Shown piece by piece: positions 1 through 5,465 of a stretch of 5,465 nt of DNA. Source of the stretch: Chromatiales bacterium (lineage in GTDB: Bacteria; Pseudomonadota; Gammaproteobacteria; SZUA-152); NCBI GenBank assembly GCA_026999335.1, contig JALTPW010000177.1:1-5465 (forward strand), read 5' to 3'. Each line of letters begins with the position of its first letter. Position 1 is the stretch's first letter. The position numbers and the translations under genes were made by a program. The notes beneath the pieces are model-generated. The model was not told the DNA's origin, searched no databases, and was given only the letters and a program-made list of their open reading frames with translations.

Positions 1-279
1 CGCCTTGCCAAGCGTCTGGGACTGTTGTTTGTTGATAACGTAGAAAAGATAAAAGATAACCAGCCGCAAAAAGACCAGCAAAACCGTTTTCACCAATGCC
101 GCAACCTGGATGGCGTCTTTGCGATAAACCAACCGGTGCCAACCGGCCCGGTATTATTGGTTGATGACATTGTGGATTCAGGCTGGACATTGAGCGTATT
201 GGCTGCATTGCTACAACAAGCAGGGAGTGGCGCCGTATTTCCGGTTGCCCTGGCCTCAACATCGGTAACAAATTCATGA
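1..279 (+). CDS. C-terminal phosphoribosyltransferase domain, probably of a RecQ-type DNA helicase (5' partial)
   Basis: The frame is open from the first base, so the gene begins upstream; 92 residues are visible. Residues 51-63 (VLLVDDIVDSGWT) form the PRPP-binding loop of type I phosphoribosyltransferases: a hydrophobic strand, the acidic pair D55-D56, then S60-G61-W62-T63 in place of the usual TGxT. Before it, a QxxR..NLDG stretch (about 26-38) resembles the flexible substrate loop of ComF-like PRTases. From family memory, this domain with the ending PVALAST closely resembles the C-terminus of an accessory RecQ-helicase subfamily that carries a PRTase tail. No helicase motif is visible here, so the fusion is inference; a free-standing ComF-like PRTase is the alternative. 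The stop TGA (277-279) overlaps the ATG of the next gene (276), which implies translational coupling and joint function. The TTG at 25 lies inside the domain and is not a credible start. Confidence 0.72.
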   Translation, partial: RLAKRLGLLFVDNVEKIKDNQPQKDQQNRFHQCRNLDGVFAINQPVPTGPVLLVDDIVDSGWTLSVLAALLQQAGSGAVFPVALASTSVTNS

Positions 280-1553
280 TCTTATCAGAAATTGCACAAG
301 CCACCCTGCTGTTGACCTGCTACTTCAGCAAGGCGAAAAATGAAAGCGCCAAGCCGTTGACAGCGGTGGAATGGGGACGTTTTGCTTTGTGGTTGAAAGA
401 GAAAAGCAAGACACCGGCTGAACTGCTGGCCTCTGATCCAGGGCCGCTGTTAACAGGCTGGCATGACAAGCGAGTCAGCACGGCGCGCATTTTGGCTTTA
501 TTGGGTCGTGGCCATAGTCTGGCTTTGGCTGTGGAAAAATGGCAACGGGCCGGACTCTGGGTGGTGACACGCGCCGATCCTGAATACCCAAAACGGCTGA
601 AATCCCGGCTAAAGGCGAGTGCGCCACCGGTGTTGTTCGGTTGTGGTGACAAGTCACTGCTGAATGCGGGCGGTATCGCCGTCGTCGGTTCCCGTCATGC
701 CAGTGATGCCGATTTACAGTTCAGCAAACAGTTAGGCGCCAAGGCCGCAACTCAGGGCATTGCGATTGTTTCCGGCGGCGCAAGAGGCATCGATGAAACG
801 GTCATGCTGGGTGCAATGCAGGCCGGGGGGAAGGTGACTGGCGTTATGGCCGACAGCCTTTTAAGGGCCGCGACAGGCGCCAAATGGCGCAAAGGATTGA
901 TGGATGGCCAGGCAGTGCTGGTGTCGCCATTCTATCCCGAGGCAGGTTTTAATGCGGGCAATGCCATGGCGCGAAACAGGTATATTTATTGCCTGGCGGA
1001 TACGTCGCTCGTGGTTCATTCCGGCAAAAAAGGCGGCACACTGAACGGCGCGGAAGAAAACCTGCAAAAACAATGGGTGGCGCTCTGGGTGAAGCCAACG
1101 AAAGACAAGGACGCCGCCAATGAGATGTTGGTGAAAAAAGGAGGGCGTTGGTGTGAAGAAGATATCCAGCGCCTCGGTTTAAGCTCGCTGTTAACCGCAC
1201 CATTAGCGGCTGATAACCAGAGAAAAACAGATCAGCCCGATCTGTTTTCACAAGCGGATGAGGCCACCGGTTTATTTTCCATTGGGGTTAAAGAGTCCGC
1301 TGCTGAAATCCACGATGCACAGCTGTTGGACGTGCCCGAAGAGACGGCCGATGCACCCGCTGATTTCTACCGATTATTTATCAGCGAGCTATCACGCCTT
1401 GCGATCGATCCGATCAGTCGGGATGATTTGCCTGAAAAAACAGGTTTGCACAAATCACAAATCACTGCTTGGCTAAAGCGAGCGCTTGTTGATGGTTACG
1501 TTAAGAAGCTGAGTCGCCCGGTTCGTTATCAATACATCAAAAATAAAGTGTAA
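276..1553 (+). CDS. Divergent DprA/Smf-family DNA-processing protein (425 aa)
   Basis: DprA-family proteins bind single-stranded DNA and, in transformation, load RecA. A helical N-terminal part (about 1-95) leads into a YPKRLK / PPVLFGCGD linker (104-125), both familiar before the DprA core. The Rossmann-like core spans about 130-275: AVVGSR (135-140), SGGARGID (166-173) and the NRYI segment (234-237) match the family's GSR, GxARGID and RNRII signatures. The usual VVEA..SGSL block reads VVHSGKKGGTL (246-256), and the terminal VfAvPG is replaced by VALWVKP (268-274). A hydrophilic linker (about 305-360) is followed by a winged-helix-like tail (361-425) with probable recognition helix GLHKSQITAWL (390-400). 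The start is the ATG overlapping the upstream stop; there is no strong Shine-Dalgarno sequence, which fits translational coupling. Pairing with a helicase/PRTase gene suggests an accessory paralogue, possibly defensive, rather than the competence dprA. Family membership is secure; the role is inferred. Confidence 0.88.
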   Translation: MILSEIAQATLLLTCYFSKAKNESAKPLTAVEWGRFALWLKEKSKTPAELLASDPGPLLTGWHDKRVSTARILALLGRGHSLALAVEKWQRAGLWVVTRADPEYPKRLKSRLKASAPPVLFGCGDKSLLNAGGIAVVGSRHASDADLQFSKQLGAKAATQGIAIVSGGARGIDETVMLGAMQAGGKVTGVMADSLLRAATGAKWRKGLMDGQAVLVSPFYPEAGFNAGNAMARNRYIYCLADTSLVVHSGKKGGTLNGAEENLQKQWVALWVKPTKDKDAANEMLVKKGGRWCEEDIQRLGLSSLLTAPLAADNQRKTDQPDLFSQADEATGLFSIGVKESAAEIHDAQLLDVPEETADAPADFYRLFISELSRLAIDPISRDDLPEKTGLHKSQITAWLKRALVDGYVKKLSRPVRYQYIKNKV

Positions 1554-1557
1554 AGGA
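1554..1557 (+). promoter_or_regulatory. Shine-Dalgarno-like site just after the dprA-like gene
   Basis: An AGGA core sits immediately after the dprA-like stop, within the purine-rich run AAAGGAAGA (1552-1560). It lies 8 bases before an ATG at 1566, which is ideal spacing for translation initiation. No convincing gene follows, so the site may be the remnant of a third operon gene or simply a purine-rich coincidence. Confidence 0.3.
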
Positions 1558-1565
1558 AGATCGTT

Positions 1566-1706
1566 ATGGCAATGATGGCAAGTAGCCTGATGAGCTTGCG
1601 AAACCCGGGATGGCTTACTTCTACCGGCGTTGGTTGTGAGTGGCGTTATTTCATCAGGGGCAGTGCGAAGTGGTGGCCGGCAATGTGCATGTCTTCGCGC
1701 AGATAA
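1566..1706 (+). other. Possible vestigial start of a third operon gene (46-codon ORF)
   Basis: An ATG 12 bases after the dprA-like stop, with a well-placed ribosome binding site, opens a 46-codon frame ending in TAA at 1704-1706. Its codons 6-18 are a translation of the repeat at 1582-1618, and everything after about codon 27 runs antisense through the 3' end of the acetyltransferase gene. It therefore resembles no normal protein. Either a third gene of the left operon was cut off when the region was joined to the right-hand genes, or the signal is accidental. I do not call it a functional gene. Confidence 0.2.
1582..1618. repeat. Degenerate copy of the TAGCCCGGAT-type intergenic repeat
   Basis: The segment starting GTAGCCTGATGAGC and continuing CTTGCGAAACCCGGGATGG resembles a short palindromic repeat that I recall as dispersed in gammaproteobacterial intergenic regions. 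The form I recall has AGCCCGGAT at one end, ATCCGGG at the other, and an AGCGnAGCG-like or AGCTTGCG-like middle. Here the left arm has lost one base and carries C-to-T (CCTGAT), and the right arm reads ACCCGGG, so the inner stem no longer pairs perfectly. An outer AGCC/GGCT pairing (1584-1587 with 1612-1615) remains possible. It lies between two convergent genes, a usual place for such repeats. Identification is from memory of the consensus, not a search. Confidence 0.5.
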
Positions 1707-2068
1707 AAGCGGTGGGCGTCGAAGCGTTGTACACCGGAGTCGAGGTGCAACGCCTGGCAGCCGTGCTGGTGGGCGTAATCCACCAGCCAATCGAACAATG
1801 CCTTGCCGGCACCCGTCGAGCGTTGCGTTTCATCGGTGATCAGGTCGTCCACATACAAAAACAGTCCCCAGGCCAGGTTTTCAGTCAAACGAAAACCCGC
1901 CAGGGCGACCACATGATCGTCACGCTCGAGCATGGCCAGCCGGTAGCCCTGCGGCATCTGCCGGCGGATACGGGACAGAAAGTCCGCTGTTGGAATATGT
2001 GGACGCAGTTGCTGCATCACGGGGATACAGCGGGTGATGTCCTGGTCGCTGTCGGCGAGTCGGATCAT
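1646..2068 (-). CDS. GNAT-family N-acetyltransferase (140 aa)
   Basis: A single GNAT domain fills the protein. Motif A is clear: a strand LFLYVDDLITDE (69-80) followed by the acetyl-CoA pyrophosphate loop QRSTGAGKAL (82-91), matching the Q/RxxGxG/A signature. A later strand ALHLDSG (106-112) and FYLREDMHI (121-129) form motif B, with Y122 in the usual position for the general-acid tyrosine. The length of 140 residues is normal for a one-domain GNAT, and the end appears complete. The protein should transfer an acetyl group from acetyl-CoA to an amine; the substrate cannot be read from sequence. The ATG (2066-2068) overlaps the aroE stop in an ATGA, with a weak GGAA/GGAG upstream, so translation is probably coupled to aroE. 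It is the last gene of the minus-strand row and converges with the dprA-like gene. Confidence 0.88.
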   Translation of the reverse strand: MIRLADSDQDITRCIPVMQQLRPHIPTADFLSRIRRQMPQGYRLAMLERDDHVVALAGFRLTENLAWGLFLYVDDLITDETQRSTGAGKALFDWLVDYAHQHGCQALHLDSGVQRFDAHRFYLREDMHIAGHHFALPLMK

Positions 2069-2928
2069 GGCTCCATTCCAGCACGAATTTCGCTAATCAC
2101 CGGGACGGTGTCGGGGCGCACGCCACGCCACAGGTAGAAGGACTCCGCAGCCTGTTCCACCAGCATGCCGAGACCGTCCAGCGAGAGGCCGGCGCCGTGC
2201 TCAAGGCCCCAGCGCACGAAGGGGGTGGGTTCGGCGCCGTACATCATGTCGTAGCACCAGCCGCCGTCGGCGAGGGTGCCGTCGGGCAGGGGCGGCACTT
2301 CGCCGTGCAGGCTGGCGGCGCTGGCATTGATGATGAGGTCGAAGGTCTCGTCGCCAAGATCGGGGAAGCCGCCGCCGTGCAGTTGGCCGGTACCACTGAT
2401 GTCGGCGAAATCGCGGGCCAGTTCCACGCCACGATCCGGGCTGCGGTTGGCGATCACCAGCCGTTGCGGCCTTTCTGCCAGCAAGGGCTGCAATACGCCA
2501 CGGGCCGCGCCGCCCGCACCCACCAGCAATACGCGCTGGCCTTCGATCTTCCCATGATGGTTTTGCAAGATGTCACGCACCAGGCCGATGCCGTCGGTGT
2601 TGCGGCCGATGAAGCGTCCGCTGCTGTCGTGCAGGAGGGTATTCACCGCGCCGGCGCGCTCGGCCTCCGGGCCGTGTTCATACACTAGCTTCCAGGCTGC
2701 TTGTTTGAAGGGCACGGTGATGTTGAGACCCATGCCGCCGTTGGCGAAAAAATTGCCGACGGCCTGCTCGAAGCCGCCCGGGTCGACCTGGATGGTGCTG
2801 TATTCGATGCACTGGCCGGTCTGCCGGGCGAAGGCGGCGTGGATTTGCGGTGATTTTGAGTGCGCGATGGGGTTGCCCATCACCGCGTAGGTATCGGGTT
2901 TGGTGGCGAAGTCGAAAGGGTCGCCCAT
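2065..2928 (-). CDS. aroE: Shikimate dehydrogenase (NADP+), 287 aa
   Basis: AroE reduces 3-dehydroshikimate to shikimate with NADPH in the cytosolic chorismate pathway. The substrate domain shows NPIAHSKSP (19-27), with S24 and S26 as the shikimate-binding serines, then NITVPFK (69-75) with catalytic K75, and NTDG (110-113) with catalytic D112. The nucleotide domain has the glycine-rich loop GAGGAA (137-142) and ANRS (160-163), whose N-R pair is typical of NADP-specific AroE. YDMMYG (226-231) and the C-terminal DGLGMLVEQAAESF (251-264), with Q259 facing the substrate, complete the family pattern. The frame stays open upstream to 3276, but that stretch is antiparallel noise inside pit. The ATG at 2926-2928 gives the normal length and overlaps the pit stop by one base (TGATG). 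This points to coupled translation, as no close Shine-Dalgarno is present. All key residues are intact, so it should be active. Confidence 0.96.
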   Translation of the reverse strand: MGDPFDFATKPDTYAVMGNPIAHSKSPQIHAAFARQTGQCIEYSTIQVDPGGFEQAVGNFFANGGMGLNITVPFKQAAWKLVYEHGPEAERAGAVNTLLHDSSGRFIGRNTDGIGLVRDILQNHHGKIEGQRVLLVGAGGAARGVLQPLLAERPQRLVIANRSPDRGVELARDFADISGTGQLHGGGFPDLGDETFDLIINASAASLHGEVPPLPDGTLADGGWCYDMMYGAEPTPFVRWGLEHGAGLSLDGLGMLVEQAAESFYLWRGVRPDTVPVISEIRAGMEP

Positions 2929-4181
2929 CAGCTGAAGATGCCCTTGAAGATGAAGAAAAAGATGATCGAAAGAATCGCACCGGCCGGCAGGGTTACCACC
3001 CAGGAAATAAAGATGGTGCGTACCACGTTGAGATTGATGGCCGCGATACCGCGCGCCAGACCGACACCCAGCACGGCGCCCACCAGGGTGTGGGTGGTGG
3101 AAATGGGGAGTCCGGTGCCGGAGGCCAGTACCACGGTGGTGGCAGCGGCCAGGGTGGCGGCAAAGCCACGGCTGGGGGTGAGTTCGGTGATCTGGGTGCC
3201 GATGGTGAGCATGACCTTTTTGCCATAGGTCATCAGGCCAATGACGATGCCGAGTCCACCCAGGGCAAGAATCCATAGTGGTAAAGTGGACTTTTGCGCC
3301 ACCATGCCGTCATTTTGCACGATGCTGACTACGGCGGCTACCGGGCCAATGGCGTTGGCGACATCGTTGGAGCCGTGGGCGAAGGCCATGGCGCAGGCGG
3401 TGATCATCATCAGCACGGCAAAGATTTTTTCCACATTGGTGAAATGGAAGTCACGGTCGGCCTCGGGATCAAACTTCAGGCGTTTGATCATCATTACGCC
3501 AATGGCTGCCGTGACGATGCCCACCAATACCGCGACACTGTAGGATTCAGCCGTGCTCAGTTGCAGTCCGACATGCTTCAGTCCCTTGAATATGGTCACC
3601 AGGGCGATAACGAAACCGACGAAAAAAATGTAGACCGGCACATAACGCTTGGCATTGGCGAGCGGGTCTTCGGTGCCGAGAATGAGTTTTTGCACACTGA
3701 TGAACAGGGCGAAAGCGATGGAGCCGGCCAGCAGGGGCGATACCACCCAGCTCATGGCAATGGCGCCTACCTTGCTCCATTGCACCACGTCCATGCCGAT
3801 GCCCACGGCAGCGAAACCGACGATGGCGCCGACGATGGAATGGGTGGTGGAAACGGGCCAGCCAAAACGGCTGGCGATCAGCAGCCAGATGCCCGCCGCC
3901 AGCAGCGAGGCGAGCATGCCATAGACCAGTAACTCCGGCGTACCAGAGACGACATCGGCATCGATGATGCCCTTACGGATGGTGGCGGTTACCTGGCCGC
4001 CAGCGAGGAAGGCGCCGGCAAACTCGAAGATAGCGGCGATGATGATCGCCTGTTTGACGGTGATGGCCTTAGAGCCCACCGAGGTACCCATGGCATTGGC
4101 GACGTCATTGGCACCCACGCCCCAGGCCATGAAGAAACCAAACAGGCAGGCGAGGATGATGAAAATCAGGCCATATTCCAC
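2928..4181 (-). CDS. pit: PiT-family inorganic phosphate transporter (417 aa)
   Basis: This is an inner-membrane low-affinity phosphate symporter of the PHO-4/PiT family, driven by H+ or Na+ (not decidable here). The two family repeats are plain. GANDVANAMG (23-32) and GSNDVANAIG (270-279) are the duplicated PiT signatures. GWPVSTTHSIVGA (107-119) is mirrored by GLPISTTHTLVGA (357-369), and SWVV recurs at 144 and 393. Roughly ten to twelve hydrophobic segments are visible, for example 4-22, 43-61, 84-104, 138-162, 180-199, 213-232, 252-268, 301-319 and 393-412. A central hydrophilic loop (about 233-250) separates the halves. The start is GTG (4179-4181), preceded by GGGAG at 8 bases; it gives the usual short N-terminus before the first membrane segment. 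The upstream DUF47 gene is 44 bp away and is its usual partner; aroE follows with a one-base overlap. Length and motifs are complete. Confidence 0.95.
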   Translation of the reverse strand: MEYGLIFIILACLFGFFMAWGVGANDVANAMGTSVGSKAITVKQAIIIAAIFEFAGAFLAGGQVTATIRKGIIDADVVSGTPELLVYGMLASLLAAGIWLLIASRFGWPVSTTHSIVGAIVGFAAVGIGMDVVQWSKVGAIAMSWVVSPLLAGSIAFALFISVQKLILGTEDPLANAKRYVPVYIFFVGFVIALVTIFKGLKHVGLQLSTAESYSVAVLVGIVTAAIGVMMIKRLKFDPEADRDFHFTNVEKIFAVLMMITACAMAFAHGSNDVANAIGPVAAVVSIVQNDGMVAQKSTLPLWILALGGLGIVIGLMTYGKKVMLTIGTQITELTPSRGFAATLAAATTVVLASGTGLPISTTHTLVGAVLGVGLARGIAAINLNVVRTIFISWVVTLPAGAILSIIFFFIFKGIFS

Positions 4182-4189
4182 GGCAAAAA

Positions 4190-4194
4190 CTCCC
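4190..4194 (-). promoter_or_regulatory. Ribosome binding site of pit
   Basis: GGGAG on the minus strand lies 8 bases upstream of the GTG at 4181. It supports this GTG as the true start, since the first ATG downstream (codon 18) would remove most of the first membrane helix. I see no clear promoter or terminator in the 44-base gap, so pit is probably read through from the DUF47 gene. Confidence 0.65.
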
Positions 4195-4225
4195 GTTTAG
4201 CGGTGATAATTGAGAAGTGGGTCGG

Positions 4226-4903
4226 CTATTTGGCCAACATGAGTTCGAGACGGCTGCCGACGCGCTGCGCCAGATCGCCCAGGTCACCGATCCAGTCGAT
4301 GATGCGATAGAGGAAGATGACCTCCACCGGCGGTAGTTTCTTTTCTACGGCAAACAGCCGGGCGCGAATCTCCACCTGCATGCGGTCGGTGTCGTACTCA
4401 ATTTCATCGAGGGTCTTGATGATGGAGGCCACCAGCTTGACTTCGTTGCCACGAAAGCCTGTTTCGACCAGTTCGTCCAGTTCGTTGATGGCCGTCTGTG
4501 CCTGTGCGGAGGCGTCGATGGAGCGTTGCACATAGGCCTTGATGGTTGGCGCGATGGCCTCGGGGAAGCGCATTTCCCGGCCGGTGATCAGGCCGGCGAT
4601 ATCCTTGGCCTTGTTGGCGATATTGTCCTGCATGGTCAGCACTTCCAGCAGGTCGCGGCGAGGCACGGCCATGAACAGGCTGTTGGGCAGGTTCAGGCGC
4701 AGTTCGCGCTTGAGTGTGTCGGCCTCGTTTTCCAGACGGGAGATTTCCCGCTGTTGGCGGCGGGCCTCGTCCCAGTCATTTGCCAGTACGGCGTCGAAAA
4801 AGGGCATCAGCTGTTGGGCGCAGACCTGCACCGCCTGCATGTGTTCCTGTAAAGGCTTGATGGGGGAGGTGCCGAACAGGCTGGAAATGGTGGATTGGGG
4901 CAC
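4226..4903 (-). CDS. PhoU-like DUF47 (TIGR00153-type) protein, Pit accessory (225 aa)
   Basis: This is a soluble, almost entirely helical protein of the DUF47/PhoU-like superfamily, commonly encoded beside pit genes and thought to modulate Pit transport. The start region MPQSTISSLFGTSPIKPLQEHM is typical of the TIGR00153 group, whose members are about 225 residues. Acidic, PhoU-style metal-binding patches appear as ENEAD (58-62), the helix DLLEVLTMQDNIANKAKD (84-101), DEIEYDTD (166-173) and DWIGDLGDLA (203-212). I chose the GTG at 4901-4903, which has AGGAG 6 bases upstream. The frame can be extended 16 codons to 4951, but that would overlap hemB and adds a proline- and arginine-rich stretch unlike the family. 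It lies 29 bp after hemB and 44 bp before pit. By context it should govern or stabilise phosphate uptake by Pit; the mechanism is not established from sequence. Confidence 0.9.
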   Translation of the reverse strand: MPQSTISSLFGTSPIKPLQEHMQAVQVCAQQLMPFFDAVLANDWDEARRQQREISRLENEADTLKRELRLNLPNSLFMAVPRRDLLEVLTMQDNIANKAKDIAGLITGREMRFPEAIAPTIKAYVQRSIDASAQAQTAINELDELVETGFRGNEVKLVASIIKTLDEIEYDTDRMQVEIRARLFAVEKKLPPVEVIFLYRIIDWIGDLGDLAQRVGSRLELMLAK

Positions 4904-4909
4904 GGTTTG

Positions 4910-4914
4910 CTCCT
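4910..4914 (-). promoter_or_regulatory. Ribosome binding site deciding the DUF47 gene start
   Basis: AGGAG on the minus strand is 6 bases before the GTG at 4903. It makes that GTG the favoured start over the ATG at 4951, which lies inside the 3' end of hemB and has no comparable signal. Confidence 0.75.
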
Positions 4915-4932
4915 GGGCGGTGGGGCGGGGAC

Positions 4933-5465
<533 letters not shown>

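Noticed and set aside
20..61. AT-rich stretch with GATAAC repeated three-fold-like (GATAAC, GATAAA, GATAAC)
   Set aside because: It is inside the PRTase coding frame, encodes a plausible charged loop, and is too short to be a meaningful repeat or regulatory array.
1586..1658. Perfect 8-base inverted repeat CCTGATGA (1586-1593) and TCATCAGG (1651-1658)
   Set aside because: Arms are 57 bases apart, one lies in the GNAT coding end, and no T-run follows. It is too weak to call a terminator and could be chance.
1640..2137. 165-codon plus-strand frame across the GNAT and aroE 3' ends
   Set aside because: It is antisense to well-supported genes with clear family motifs and shows no recognisable protein features; a high-GC shadow.
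2928..3276. Open upstream extension of the aroE frame, giving a 403-residue protein
   Set aside because: The extra 116 residues are a proline-, histidine- and arginine-rich out-of-frame reading of the pit 3' end. AroE has its normal length from the ATG at 2928.
2850..3932. Long plus-strand frames opposite pit (2850-3278 and 3294-3932)
   Set aside because: Low-complexity Gly/His/Asp-rich readings opposite a strongly conserved transporter gene, with no start signals.

Overview
The window looks like a chromosomal segment of a gammaproteobacterium, perhaps a Chromatiales or sulfur-oxidiser-like lineage. This rests on the protein signatures (HemB, AroE, Pit with its DUF47 partner), the high-GC codon use on the right, and a degenerate copy of an intergenic repeat that I recall as common in gammaproteobacteria. 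The genus cannot be named from sequence alone.

Left part (1-1553, plus strand, sampled GC roughly 45-60%): two tightly coupled genes. The first is cut by the window edge. It is the C-terminal end of what is probably a RecQ-type helicase carrying a phosphoribosyltransferase (PRTase) domain. The second is a divergent 425-residue DprA/Smf-family protein whose start overlaps the first gene's stop as ATGA. Such pairs look like accessory DNA-handling modules, possibly for defence or mobile-element control. They are distinct from the housekeeping dprA used in transformation.

Junction (1554-1645): a 92-base gap between convergent genes. It holds a good ribosome binding site with an ATG that leads nowhere convincing, followed by a degenerate hairpin-type repeat. 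Base composition changes across this gap, so it is a plausible edge of an inserted region.

Right part (1646-5465, minus strand, sampled GC roughly 50-73%): a compact gene row read right to left. It is hemB (porphobilinogen synthase, 5' end outside the window), a PhoU-like DUF47 protein, a PiT-family phosphate transporter, aroE (shikimate dehydrogenase) and a GNAT acetyltransferase. Spacings are 29 bp, 44 bp, a 1-base TGATG overlap and a 4-base ATGA overlap, so one polycistronic transcript is likely. The DUF47 protein and Pit form a known functional pair for low-affinity phosphate uptake. HemB and AroE are housekeeping enzymes of tetrapyrrole and aromatic biosynthesis. The GNAT substrate is unknown.

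The only candidate for an unusual system is the RecQ/PRTase plus DprA-like pair. Its left part lies outside the window, so the system cannot be fully described here.
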